DNA of 64,000 nucleotides from Tenacibaculum sp. MAR_2009_124 (GTDB lineage: Bacteria > Bacteroidota > Bacteroidia > Flavobacteriales > Flavobacteriaceae), in the NCBI RefSeq assembly GCF_900105455.1, contig NZ_FNSF01000003.1, positions 186,001 to 250,000 on the forward strand, read 5' to 3'. This document shows positions 45,560-53,120 of the stretch, one piece after another; position 1 is the first letter of the stretch; every line of letters begins with the position of its first letter. Under the pieces are notes generated by a model that saw nothing but the letters and a program-made list of their open reading frames with translations, was not told the origin of the DNA and made no database searches. Made by a program: the position numbers and the translations under genes.

Positions 45560-46039
45560 TTAGCTTATACTTTCCGACATAATCTTATAAACTTCTTTAT
45601 ACCCAGCTATCTGTGATATTTCAATAGGGCTTTTATTTACGTTATTGATATGATTTGGATCAGCACCATAATCAATCAACAACTTTACCATCTCTGTTCT
45701 TTTTCCAAAACCTTTATCATTAAAAACTGCTGACCAAAGAGCCTGATTACCATAATTATCTGAAATATTAATATCTATATCATTACCAAGAATTTTTATT
45801 AAAATATGCTTATCATAATATATAGCCAAATGATGTAAAACAGTTTGTCCCTTTTTATCTTGATAATTTAAATCAATACCTTTATCAATTAAAAAAAATG
45901 AGATTTCCTTAGCCCCTTCAAAAATTGACACCATCAATAAATTATATTTTTGACTATCTGTTAAGGTCAAATCTTTCTCTGAAAATTCGTTTATGAATTT
46001 ATCATATTTATTTTCTCTTATAATTTTAAACAAACTCAT
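45560..46039 (-). CDS. ankyrin repeat protein, candidate immunity protein
   Basis: The 159-residue product has about four ankyrin repeats (for example YNLLMVSIFEGAKEISFFLI, GQTVLHHLAIYYDKHILIKI, GNQALWSAVFNDKG and VKLLIDYGADPNHINNVNKS). There is no signal peptide. It starts 19 bases after the orphan Rhs toxin cassette stop on the same strand, the usual position of an immunity gene, and ankyrin proteins are frequent partners of polymorphic toxins. Direct neutralisation of the GH-E nuclease is therefore likely but unproven. Confidence 0.82.
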   Translation of the reverse strand: MSLFKIIRENKYDKFINEFSEKDLTLTDSQKYNLLMVSIFEGAKEISFFLIDKGIDLNYQDKKGQTVLHHLAIYYDKHILIKILGNDIDINISDNYGNQALWSAVFNDKGFGKRTEMVKLLIDYGADPNHINNVNKSPIEISQIAGYKEVYKIMSESIS

Positions 46040-46058
46040 TATCTAATTATTTATATGT

Positions 46059-47126
46059 TTATTCTCTTTTTGGACGTGATTGCCCTTCATATTTACCACT
46101 TCTATTAGCTGAACGTGACTCAGGAAGATAGTTATCAGGATTATTATATTCATCCAATACTTCTTTCCAAGTAACCTCTCCATCAATATACTTTTGCCTT
46201 AATGCATGCCACTCGTGTCCTGGTTTATGTCCCATATCCCATTTTCTAGGCTTAGTTTTATCCCACTTTAATAACTCAAACGTATTAGGATCATAAACAT
46301 TACCATTAACATCTTTTGCCGCTTCCGCTTTCCATACTTTTTCTACAACTCCTTTCCTAAAAGACGGTCTATTCCTAGATTTATAAATACGTTCGATTAT
46401 ATTAGTAACCTGACGTAATGAAGATTCATTCAATTCTATAGGAAGAGTTCTGAAGCTACTCAAGAAACCACTAGAATTACCTGATTTTGCATCTAACCCT
46501 TTTAAACCTTTTAAACTTCTCGTGTTAAAAAATGCTTTTACTTCAAAAGCAGTTAACGCTAAGTCTAAAGTTCCCCAACCATAATTTCCTTCAGAATAGT
46601 TTTTTATAGATGAAGCAGCTCCACCAAAAGGACTTAATTCAAAAGCTACCCAAATTGGATTCTGCATTCTAGCAAAATCTTGTAAAGCTTTTTGACCCTC
46701 TTGAAATCTAGCTACTTCAACTTTTCTGTCAAATGCCATGTCTTTTGCTTGCCCCATTCTTTTCGCCTGATCACGTTTAGTGTAAAGCCCATATTCTGAC
46801 ATATCAGGTGCATTACATGGAACACAAACTAAATCTAGCTGAACTTTTCCAACTTTTTTAGCCATACTGTTCCAGTAATAATACTCTTCTAATCCTTCAA
46901 GTTCCGTAAAAGCAATTACTTTATTTCCTGAAAAAGAATAAGGAGTATAATGAGGGTATTTATCTGCTAAGGGGTCAACCGCAAAGAACCTACCCACTCT
47001 CGGGTCATGCATTCTAAACTTATAGTTCAAAGAATTGCCTTCTCCTTTAACTTCATCATCTTTTTCTTGTCCTTGGAAACCGTAACGGTAACTATCCGCT
47101 TGTCCATGACGTGTTGGTACGAGCAT
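46059..47126 (-). CDS. orphan Rhs C-terminal cassette with GH-E nuclease toxin domain
   Basis: This 355-residue frame starts within the RHS core. Residues 6-53 (HGQADSYRYGFQGQEKDDE, then FRMHDPRVGRFFAVDPL) are almost identical to the core of the large RHS protein at 54587. After ELEGLE (75-80) the sequence is unrelated to that protein. Its end (KWDMGHKPGHEWHALR, NYLPESRSANRSGKYE) matches the HNH/endonuclease VII GH-E toxins, with G299, H300 and probably E336 as key residues. Core similarity continues a few codons upstream but is broken by TAA, so the rest of the RHS gene is missing. It is a silent or displaced toxin cassette, with its immunity gene following. Confidence 0.85.
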   Translation of the reverse strand: MLVPTRHGQADSYRYGFQGQEKDDEVKGEGNSLNYKFRMHDPRVGRFFAVDPLADKYPHYTPYSFSGNKVIAFTELEGLEEYYYWNSMAKKVGKVQLDLVCVPCNAPDMSEYGLYTKRDQAKRMGQAKDMAFDRKVEVARFQEGQKALQDFARMQNPIWVAFELSPFGGAASSIKNYSEGNYGWGTLDLALTAFEVKAFFNTRSLKGLKGLDAKSGNSSGFLSSFRTLPIELNESSLRQVTNIIERIYKSRNRPSFRKGVVEKVWKAEAAKDVNGNVYDPNTFELLKWDKTKPRKWDMGHKPGHEWHALRQKYIDGEVTWKEVLDEYNNPDNYLPESRSANRSGKYEGQSRPKRE

Positions 47127-47331
47127 ACCAAAGGAAAAGTAATCTTATGCATTTTTTTAAGCCCTCAACTACTTTTGCTAAAGCACTCCTTTCAAAAATT
47201 TACTAAAGAACGTATGTCTCTCGACCTTGCTAATATATAAAAAATACCAAGGAAAGCCCCGCAGGTAAAATCCAGTTTTTTCGCATACTCAAAACCCTCT
47301 GTCTTTTCCCTGCTTCCTCTGCCCCGATATG

Positions 47332-47396
47332 TAACATAAAATGGGTTATAATACTTTTACATTCCATTTCAGGCACTTATAACCTATTTTATGTTA
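47332..47396. repeat. att-like inverted repeat site 1
   Basis: TAACATAAAATGGGTTATAA (47332-47351) and TTATAACCTATTTTATGTTA (47377-47396) are 20-bp inverted arms with one mismatch and a 25-base spacer. The arm sequence CATAA...GTTATA recurs in site 2. This is the form expected for a tyrosine-recombinase core site. Confidence 0.6.
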
Positions 47397-47449
47397 AATA
47401 CTTCCTACATCTACGCTTCCAACGCTTTTGAGTGGACGTTGTGCAAAAG

Positions 47450-47581
47450 CAAGTCATTCCGATAAACAAAGCATCGCCCACGCAAGAGCCATAGCAATAC
47501 TTTGTTTTTCGGAACGTTCCGCAAAGGGTTTAAAAAGTGGCTGGTGGTGCGTGGATTTTCAACCCTTTGTGGAATGGCTTG
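47450..47581. other. cloverleaf-like nested dyads (possible ncRNA or folded DNA)
   Basis: A closing stem pairs CAAGTCATTCC (47450-47460) with GGAATGGCTTG (47571-47581), with one G-T. Inside it, CCGATAAACAAAG (47459-47471) faces CTTTGTTTTTCGG (47500-47512). CGGAACGTTCCG (47510-47521) is self-complementary. CCGCAAAGGGTT (47519-47530) faces AACCCTTTGTGG (47561-47572). Several of these cannot form fully at once because they share two to three bases at their edges, but the order is that of a multi-branched fold. Confidence 0.5.
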
Positions 47582-47757
47582 TTTTTCGTTTTTGAAGGCA
47601 CGAGTTGTTTAAAAAAACAAGCAAATAAATAAGGTTAGGAATACTTGGACTAAACGTTTTTTTGTGAAGTCTTTTTTAGGCAAATTCGAAGCGGCGGCTT
47701 ACGAAGTAAAAATTAACGTCCGACTGATAAGGAGACCAACGCCGCTGCCTTGCGGCT

Positions 47758-47854
47758 ATTTTGCATAATAGCAGTTATAGCTACAAAATAAATTAACGCT
47801 GCGCAAGCAAACCTTTGAAAGGCATTTTGATACTATAACTTCTATTATGTAAAT
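47758..47854. repeat. att-like inverted repeat site 2
   Basis: TTGCATAATAGCAGTTATAG (47761-47780) and CTATAACTTCTATTATGTAA (47833-47852) are imperfect inverted arms, with pairing continuing two bases outward. The right arms of sites 1 and 2 agree at 15 of 20 positions by direct comparison. The spacer is longer than in site 1 and itself contains small dyads. Confidence 0.55.
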
Positions 47855-48178
47855 ATAGCTTTGGGTGATTTTTGGCTTAGTGTGGTGGCAACAGCTATTT
47901 GTTTTTTGACTTGGGGTAATGGAGCTTACAAAAATGTTGTGTTAACGCATTTTTGTACGTGGAATCAGCGGTGGATGATGTAAAAAAACAAAGTGCTGTT
48001 TTTGCGGTGGGAAGCCAAAAATTACAGGGTGGTTGGATAGCGGAACAACTTTAAAGATAGAGGTAAGTGAGGGACGAACTGGCTAGATTTAAAGTTGTGG
48101 GGAGGATTTCCGTTATGATTGGCTTTTTCTCTTTTTTTCATTTTTAGCAAGCTGCGACCGAAGGAAGCAGTGAAACTT

Positions 48179-48505
48179 CTATTTATTCTTGTTTGGATTT
48201 TGACGAGTGTCAAAAACTCGTACAATATAAATTCTACTCTTTCCTTCTCGATAGGTAATTTTACAGTGTTCTTTTGTTAGTTTTCGGTACGTGTGTTTTA
48301 AATGTAAGAAAGATTCGTCTATTGAACCTATTTTTGTAGTATCAACATCTTCTTGTTCTAAAATCTCTGTATACTTACGAAGTTCCGTTGCTATTTCTCC
48401 TGCTTTTTTAGCTCCGTAAAGTTTAATATAAAATTTAGTCGTTTTTTCTAAATCTTTGGTAGCTCTTGTTGTCCAGTATACTGGCTTGATTATTCTTTTG
48501 TCCAA
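48179..48505 (-). CDS. ParE/RelE family toxin
   Basis: The 108-residue protein has the RelE/ParE fold pattern: helical N terminus with RATKDLEKTTKFYIKLYG, and C-terminal strands CKITYREGKSRIYIVRVFDTRQNPNK. No ATG exists near the expected start; the TTG at 48503-48505, inside the end of the antitoxin gene, is the likely start, giving a 16-base overlap and coupled translation. ParE-type toxins poison gyrase and RelE-type cut ribosome-bound mRNA; which applies here cannot be decided. It is the last gene of the recombinase module. Confidence 0.82.
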   Translation of the reverse strand: MDKRIIKPVYWTTRATKDLEKTTKFYIKLYGAKKAGEIATELRKYTEILEQEDVDTTKIGSIDESFLHLKHTYRKLTKEHCKITYREGKSRIYIVRVFDTRQNPNKNK

Positions 48506-48702
48506 TCTTCAATCATTTTTTGAACATCATTCTGACTATGTAAACGACCTGCTTTTATATCCTCTTCTCCTTCTGCAATCATTCTGTCTAATCGCTTTTG
48601 TTCGATATAATTTTTAGCTGTTTGATATAAGATTTTTAAAAATTGCGAATCGCCTATATCAACATATTTATGTAATTCTTTTCGTAATTCTAATCCATCC
48701 AT
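48490..48702 (-). CDS. antitoxin of ParE/RelE-type pair
   Basis: This 70-residue protein precedes the ParE-like toxin and overlaps it by 16 bases. It is helical and acidic at the C terminus (IAEGEEDIKAGRLHSQNDVQ, then KMIEDWTKE), a pattern typical of antitoxin tails in Bacteroidota (GRLHSQNDV motif). The N-terminal DNA-binding part is short and unclear. Such pairs stabilise mobile DNA, which fits the recombinase context. Confidence 0.8.
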   Translation of the reverse strand: MDGLELRKELHKYVDIGDSQFLKILYQTAKNYIEQKRLDRMIAEGEEDIKAGRLHSQNDVQKMIEDWTKE

Positions 48703-48768
48703 AATATCTAAATTTATATATCTACAAAGTTACTATTTCTTTGAATACCTAATTTACAAAATATTTCA

Positions 48769-49755
48769 CTAGTTTATCGGATGATACTTTTCTATCTCTT
48801 CCTGTAAATCTTCTAAATCATTAATTAAATACGATTCGGTAGAACTTACATAACGATGTCCTGCCATATATTGAACTTCTCGAAGATTATACATTTTAAG
48901 CCAGTGAACAATAACACTCGTTCGTATTTGATGTACACTTTTTAGTTTTTTATTCAGCTTTTTTAATTGTGGTAAGAACTTGCTAATGATATTATTAAAC
49001 TTTGTGCTTCGTCCAAAACTTGTAAATAATAAATCGGTTTTTTTTCCTGTTTCTGCTAAAATATCTGCTCTTGTTTTTAATTGATATTCCATAAAATCCA
49101 AGATTTGATGTGATTCTAATTTTAAGGTTCTTTCGTTACTTCTTCGTGTTCCGTTTATAAATATTTTCCCTTCTCTTAATTTTAAATCTGCTGTAGTTAA
49201 TCTTCCTAATTCCGTACTATTTAAACCTTGATACACTAATAAACTTACTATAATTTCATTACGCTTTTTAGCTAAACTATCACTTTCTATATTTCTGTAA
49301 TCATTGTATAACTTCTCTAATTCTTGTTTATTGAGTGTATTGTATAGTATTCTACGTTTCACGCCTTTTACTGCAATATTTAAGGTTGGATTTTCTACTA
49401 CTAAATCCAGCTCTTTTAAGTAATTATAGTAATGCTTTATTGCATTAGTTTCGCTTTGTATCGTACGTTGTTTTACGGTATTTCGTAATTTTTGAATATA
49501 ATGTACAATGTCGTTATAACTTGCAGATATACCTTCTATATTCTCTTTTTTAAGCCATTTTAGATATTTAGTTACAACCACTTCAAAACTCTTGATACTT
49601 TGTAAACTGTACCCTTTTTGTAATAAGTACTTTTTAAAACTAGGTTGCTCTTTTTCATTAAGCATTTTTTGTAAAATCTGGATTTCTGCATCCTCGGTTT
49701 TGGGTTTTCTTTGAGTTCCGCTGTCTTTGGTTTTTCCGAGTTTTATTTTAGCCAT
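48769..49755 (-). CDS. tyrosine recombinase B, lacking the first catalytic Arg
   Basis: This 328-residue integrase-family protein has a core-binding domain (about 38-120) and a catalytic domain. VHQIR provides His275 and Arg278, MAGHR gives His300, and TESYL gives Tyr309. The first catalytic Arg, normally in GLRxSEL, is replaced by Asn179 (YQGLNSTELGRL). It could be catalytically weak, depend on its partner, or use another residue. It lies 20 bases after recombinase A on the same strand, suggesting a two-recombinase machine like XerC/XerD or Tn554 TnpA/TnpB. Confidence 0.85.
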   Translation of the reverse strand: MAKIKLGKTKDSGTQRKPKTEDAEIQILQKMLNEKEQPSFKKYLLQKGYSLQSIKSFEVVVTKYLKWLKKENIEGISASYNDIVHYIQKLRNTVKQRTIQSETNAIKHYYNYLKELDLVVENPTLNIAVKGVKRRILYNTLNKQELEKLYNDYRNIESDSLAKKRNEIIVSLLVYQGLNSTELGRLTTADLKLREGKIFINGTRRSNERTLKLESHQILDFMEYQLKTRADILAETGKKTDLLFTSFGRSTKFNNIISKFLPQLKKLNKKLKSVHQIRTSVIVHWLKMYNLREVQYMAGHRYVSSTESYLINDLEDLQEEIEKYHPIN

Positions 49756-49775
49756 TTTTATAAGTAATTATTGAT

Positions 49776-50747
49776 TTATTGCGTGTCGAGGCTCTCGACT
49801 AAATGTGTATAAACTTGAGTGCTTTCTAGGCTAGTATGCCCTAAAAACTTACTAATTTTATCTAATGGCATTCCGTTTTGTAATAGATGTGTAGCGATAC
49901 TATGACGTAAAACATGTAGTCGTACATTCTTTTCTTGCAACACTAAATCGTCTGTTCTTTGCTGTAATAATTTTAAGCGTACCGCCATAGATTGTGCATT
50001 CATGCGATTGCCTTTTTGACTGATAAATAATGCATTGTTTCGTTTGTCTAATACTATTTGTGGTCTGCTATCGTAAACGTATTCCTGTAAATATTGGGAG
50101 TTGGTTTTATTAAATGGAACAAACCTTTCTTTATTGGCTTTTCCTTTTCTAACGTGCAGTATTCTTCTATCAAAATCAATGTCGCTTACATCCAAGTGAT
50201 AACCTTCATTTCTTCGTAACCCACAACTATAAAAGATCGTTAACATAGCTCTATCCCTTGCACTAAAAGGTTCCCATTTTGTATTTTCATGATAACCATA
50301 AGTAGCTTTGTACAATAGTTGTATTTCTCGGGGTGTAAGGGTTTCTATTTCGTGTGTATTATCACTTTCCCATGCTATATTTAATTGGGGCAGGAGCATT
50401 CTGCCGCTTTGCCTTAGATAGTCTGTAAACTTATATAGCGCCTGTAAATGCTTGTTTAAACTGCCATTACTTAATCCTCCTCCTTTTCTATCATTACTGC
50501 GTAATTTTAAGTTTTGATAGTGTTCTTTAATAAGTCGATTATCTAGTTCTGTAATATGGCTTATATTATTCTGTTCTAAGTAGTAAAATAATTCTCGTAT
50601 ATGATTAGGTAAGTTATAAACCGTACTTTCTGCATAACCTAAAATATCTAACCATTCTCTAAAGGATTTCTCTATATATTGGAAGCTCTCGTTTTTTAAT
50701 ATAAGTTTCTTCATAATTTGCGTGTCGAGGCTCTCGACTTTTTTCAT
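49776..50747 (-). CDS. tyrosine recombinase A (complete catalytic set)
   Basis: The 323-residue protein has a SAM-like core-binding domain (about 18-115) and a tyrosine-recombinase catalytic domain. Arg178 (SCGLRRNEGYHL), a Lys in KGKANKER, His278-Arg281 (LHVLRHSIATHLL), His304 (LGHTS) and Tyr313 (TQVYTHL) form the full set. The first and last residues both read VESLDTQ, because an identical 22-bp palindromic DNA repeat lies at each end of the gene. It probably acts with recombinase B on the inverted sites at 47.3-47.9 kb. Confidence 0.9.
   Translation of the reverse strand: MKKVESLDTQIMKKLILKNESFQYIEKSFREWLDILGYAESTVYNLPNHIRELFYYLEQNNISHITELDNRLIKEHYQNLKLRSNDRKGGGLSNGSLNKHLQALYKFTDYLRQSGRMLLPQLNIAWESDNTHEIETLTPREIQLLYKATYGYHENTKWEPFSARDRAMLTIFYSCGLRRNEGYHLDVSDIDFDRRILHVRKGKANKERFVPFNKTNSQYLQEYVYDSRPQIVLDKRNNALFISQKGNRMNAQSMAVRLKLLQQRTDDLVLQEKNVRLHVLRHSIATHLLQNGMPLDKISKFLGHTSLESTQVYTHLVESLDTQ
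49779..49800. repeat. 22-bp palindrome-containing repeat at the 3' end of recombinase A
   Basis: The repeat contains GTCGAGGCTCTCGAC (arms GTCGAG and CTCGAC around GCT) and is identical to the copy at 50718-50739. It encodes VESLDTQ at the protein C terminus. Confidence 0.8.
50718..50739. repeat. 22-bp palindrome-containing repeat at the 5' end of recombinase A
   Basis: This is identical in sequence and orientation to 49779-49800. It encodes VESLDTQ at residues 4-10. Confidence 0.8.
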
Positions 50748-50790
50748 TGCACTTATCCATTTTCGTGAACTATACGAACCACTTACTTAA

Positions 50791-52377
50791 TCAACTGTTA
50801 TTCTTTGTTTTACATGGTTCATTTTTAGTTTGAACCACTTTTGAACCTTTGAACTGCTTTAACTCTTGCAAAGTCTTATCTAACACACTGTTTATCTGGG
50901 TTTGCAGTTGGTTGTATTCTGTTGTGCTTACGACTTCGTAATGGTAACCAGTTGATTTTTTACCTTCTACTTTTTTAATGTAGTAGCCTATTTGTAATTG
51001 TAGGTTGTAGCGTTTTTGATTGCTTGGATTGATACGTAATGCCTGTCGTATTTCTCGGTTTGTAAATTGTTTCTTCTTTTTAACTTTTAAGTACGATTTA
51101 AGGCTTTCTAAATAGTTTCTGCAACTTCCTGTTAGCTCATCACTTTTACGTAGTAGTACTTCCTTTAAAAGCTTATTGGCATTTTCTATGTCTTCTAATG
51201 TGGTTTCGATATATATTTCTCCTGTTTCTTTATCTGTTTGTTGTTTTCGCTGATACTGATAATAAAATGTAATCGCTTCTATAAATTGTAAATAATGGGT
51301 ATTAGTTCTGCGGGGTTTAAATACTGCCGATGGCAAACATAAGTGTTTAGCAAAAGGGTTTCGTATGGTAATCGGTTTTAGTACTCTTTGGATATTTTGT
51401 AAAAATTCTTGTATCTCCGTTTGTTCATATTGGTTTATATCGCCTGCGGAGGCTCTCCGCTGGTATTCCATTATTTTCTCGTCTTGTTCTTGGCTTTCAT
51501 CGAGGTAAATTAAAAAACTACGGTTTGCATTATCTTCATAGATATGCTCTTTGGTGGTACAACCTGCTACACATACTGGACCTTCTACCACTAAATACTT
51601 GGTTTGGGTTTCGCCTTTGCGATTTTTACTCGCTATGGTTTTTACAATACGCTTTTTACTTTGTAATTCTCTGAGTGGATACAGCGCATTTTCTGCCCCG
51701 TCTAAATCTTCTATTAATATGACTTTGTTCTTAAGCTCTTGCTTTCCAAAATAATAAAAGGCATTTTCTGATAGTGTAGTTATACTTACTCTTTCTTCTT
51801 CGGGTATGAGTTCGCCAACCTTTTCTTGTAAATGGGTTTTTCCTGTTCCGCTACTTCCCAAGCTAACTACATGCAGCGGTTGTTCTCGTTTTCTACTGGT
51901 AAAAATGATGTACATTAATAAACGGTTGACTTCCTCTCCTATTACGCCACTCTTACCGATTAACTCATTGGTCTTTTCTAGTAAATCTTTTGACTTTAAA
52001 AAGGTTTCAGCATCAGCTATTTCCTTTACAGATAATTTTTTAACCGCAGGCTTTGCCTGTTCTTGGCTTTCTTTTATCTTTTGTAAACGATATTTTTCCA
52101 GTTCTTCCGTGAGTTCGCTTAAACTAGCTGCTATAATACTCGTACCGAGTTCTAACTTCTCTGCACATTTACGTATAAATTTCTCTAACTGATTATCATT
52201 GTATAAATCTAAATTGTGCCTTACTGGCGGACGACTACTTTCTTGCTCCTGTACTTTTACCGTTACGCGCATTCTGTCTAAACCTTCCAATTTTATACCG
52301 CCTAAAACCGTAAGTTCTAAAATATCATTCTCGTAAATTAATTGGTCTGCATCGCTTGTTTGAAGTTTTTTTGCCAT
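50791..52377 (-). CDS. AAA-type ATPase of the recombinase module
   Basis: This 528-residue ATPase has Walker A GSSGTGKT (174-181), Walker B VILIEDLDG (219-227) and a sensor/arginine-finger-like segment (EDNANRSFLIYLDES, about 294-308). The N-terminal 120 residues are helical and charged. The C-terminal part is a winged-helix-like basic region (FTNREIRQALRINPSNQKRY). It resembles the ATPases found with primase-like genes on Bacteroidota mobile elements. A palindrome GCGGAGGCTCTCCGC (51446-51460), related to the repeats around recombinase A, lies in frame inside it. It is first in a minus-strand operon with both recombinases. Confidence 0.78.
   Translation of the reverse strand: MAKKLQTSDADQLIYENDILELTVLGGIKLEGLDRMRVTVKVQEQESSRPPVRHNLDLYNDNQLEKFIRKCAEKLELGTSIIAASLSELTEELEKYRLQKIKESQEQAKPAVKKLSVKEIADAETFLKSKDLLEKTNELIGKSGVIGEEVNRLLMYIIFTSRKREQPLHVVSLGSSGTGKTHLQEKVGELIPEEERVSITTLSENAFYYFGKQELKNKVILIEDLDGAENALYPLRELQSKKRIVKTIASKNRKGETQTKYLVVEGPVCVAGCTTKEHIYEDNANRSFLIYLDESQEQDEKIMEYQRRASAGDINQYEQTEIQEFLQNIQRVLKPITIRNPFAKHLCLPSAVFKPRRTNTHYLQFIEAITFYYQYQRKQQTDKETGEIYIETTLEDIENANKLLKEVLLRKSDELTGSCRNYLESLKSYLKVKKKKQFTNREIRQALRINPSNQKRYNLQLQIGYYIKKVEGKKSTGYHYEVVSTTEYNQLQTQINSVLDKTLQELKQFKGSKVVQTKNEPCKTKNNS
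51446..51460. repeat. in-gene palindrome related to the recombinase-A repeats
   Basis: GCGGAGGCTCTCCGC shares GAGGCTCTC with the 22-bp repeats but has compensated changes in the outer stem (CGGAG/CTCCG instead of TCGAG/CTCGA). It encodes part of RRASAG in the ATPase. Confidence 0.55.
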
Positions 52378-52410
52378 GAGTGAAAAATATTTTTAAAGAC
52401 GTTTACGTAG

Positions 52411-52441
52411 CAAATGTAATCTTTTCATCTTAACAAAACAA
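52411..52441 (-). promoter_or_regulatory. promoter of the ATPase-recombinase operon
   Basis: On the minus strand TACATTTG (52411-52418) is an exact -7 box, with TTG (52439-52441) 20 bases upstream as -33. The ATPase ATG is about 34 bases downstream. Confidence 0.55.
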
Positions 52442-52452
52442 GACTTACTCTC

Positions 52453-52484
52453 TTTGTTTAAGACGTATTAATCTCTTACTTTTG
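52453..52484 (+). promoter_or_regulatory. promoter of the XRE regulator gene
   Basis: TTTG (52453-52456) and TACTTTTG (52477-52484) are exact -33 and -7 elements with a 20-base spacer. The start codon lies 41 bases after the -7 box. Confidence 0.65.
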
Positions 52485-52525
52485 TGCAAAACCAGTAAAA
52501 ACAGTAGTTTTAAAGACGTAAGCGT

Positions 52526-52855
52526 ATGACTTTAGGTGAGCATATTTTAATACTAAGAAAAAAAAATAACCTTTCACAAAGTGCATTAGGTAAAGAAATT
52601 GGTACTTCGGGAGATATTATTGGTAGGTATGAACGTAATGTAATGACACCTTCTATTGAAGTAATTATAAAACTAGCAGACGTATTAAACGTATCTATTG
52701 ATTTTCTTGTTGGTAAAACAACCTTAGAATTAAATAAAAAAGCATTAAAACGTATTGAAGAAGTTTCTAAACTTAACCAAGAAGAACAAGACAAAATTTT
52801 TATGGTTATAGACGCACTAATACGCGACTTTAACGCTAAAAAAGCTTATTCATAA
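52526..52855 (+). CDS. XRE family transcriptional regulator
   Basis: The 109-residue protein has an N-terminal helix-turn-helix (about 5-60: ILRKKNNLSQSALGKEIGTS, GRYERNVMTPSIEVI, DVLNVSIDFLVG) and a helical dimerisation tail ending RDFNAKKAYS. It is divergent from the ATPase-recombinase operon, with operator-like repeats in both promoters, so it is the likely repressor of that operon and of itself. Its own hairpin terminator follows. Truncated relatives of its gene, keeping only 3' ends, are scattered in both repeat zones of the island. Confidence 0.9.
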   Translation: MTLGEHILILRKKNNLSQSALGKEIGTSGDIIGRYERNVMTPSIEVIIKLADVLNVSIDFLVGKTTLELNKKALKRIEEVSKLNQEEQDKIFMVIDALIRDFNAKKAYS

Positions 52856-52862
52856 CAAACAC

Positions 52863-52888
52863 AAAACCACAACTATCGCTGTGGTTTT
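52863..52888 (+). terminator. terminator of the XRE gene
   Basis: AAAACCACA and TGTGGTTTT pair over 8 bases. The sequence differs from the AGGTAG-type terminators next to the truncated copies. Confidence 0.7.
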
Positions 52889-52932
52889 ATTACTGTTATT
52901 TTTAAAAATTAAATTCTTATTGCTCACTCTTA

Positions 52933-53118
52933 ACCGCCACTAGTTACAAACTAGCGGGAACACTTACTTTGACATACTAGCGCCATCAGGGGCCACTAGT
53001 TACAAACTAGCGGGAACATCACTCAAACATTCTAGCACCATCAAGGGGTAGCCGTTACTTTGACATACTAGCGCCATCAGGGGTAACCCTTACTTTGGCA
53101 TACTCGCGCCAGCAGGGG
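52933..53118 (+). repeat. island palindromic repeats R7 (cluster of two hairpins and four modules)
   Basis: Two hairpins of the CTAGTT/AACTAG form lie at about 52933-52957 and 52992-53014. They are interleaved with trailing modules ending ATCAGGGG or AGCAGGGG. One module is degenerate (ACTCAAACATTCTAGCACC). The cluster ends directly at the truncated XRE gene. Confidence 0.7.
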
Positions 53119-53120
53119 CA

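Larger units (their letters stand above)
47127..48178. other. structured non-coding region between the orphan Rhs and the toxin-antitoxin pair
   Basis: About 1 kb has no convincing gene on either strand. By eye it is richer in G+C than its surroundings and dense in inverted repeats, detailed in three separate entries. It lies downstream of the recombinase genes, where an element end or attachment site would be expected. Confidence 0.6.
52392..52524. promoter_or_regulatory. three XRE operator repeats between divergent genes
   Basis: TTTAAAGACGT occurs at 52392-52402, TTTAAGACGT at 52457-52466 and TTTAAAGACGT at 52509-52519, all in the same orientation. The middle copy lies between the -33 and -7 boxes of the XRE promoter. 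The first lies near the transcription start of the ATPase promoter and the third directly before the XRE ATG. This is the expected layout for autorepression and control of the recombinase operon. Confidence 0.7.

Noticed and set aside
46059..47126. Orphan Rhs frame as a normal complete gene
   Set aside because: It starts within the conserved RHS core, has a stop just upstream in the same frame and lacks signal and repeat regions; it is better explained as a displaced cassette.
47332..47854. Classical integron attC sites
   Set aside because: The arms do not show the canonical RYYYAAC and GTTRRRY core boxes, and the recombinases lack an obvious integron-integrase character. I kept the description att-like instead.
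48022..48225. 67-codon minus-strand frame overlapping the end of the ParE-like gene
   Set aside because: It has low-complexity basic composition and no similarity I recognise, and it lies in the structured non-coding region; most likely a chance frame.
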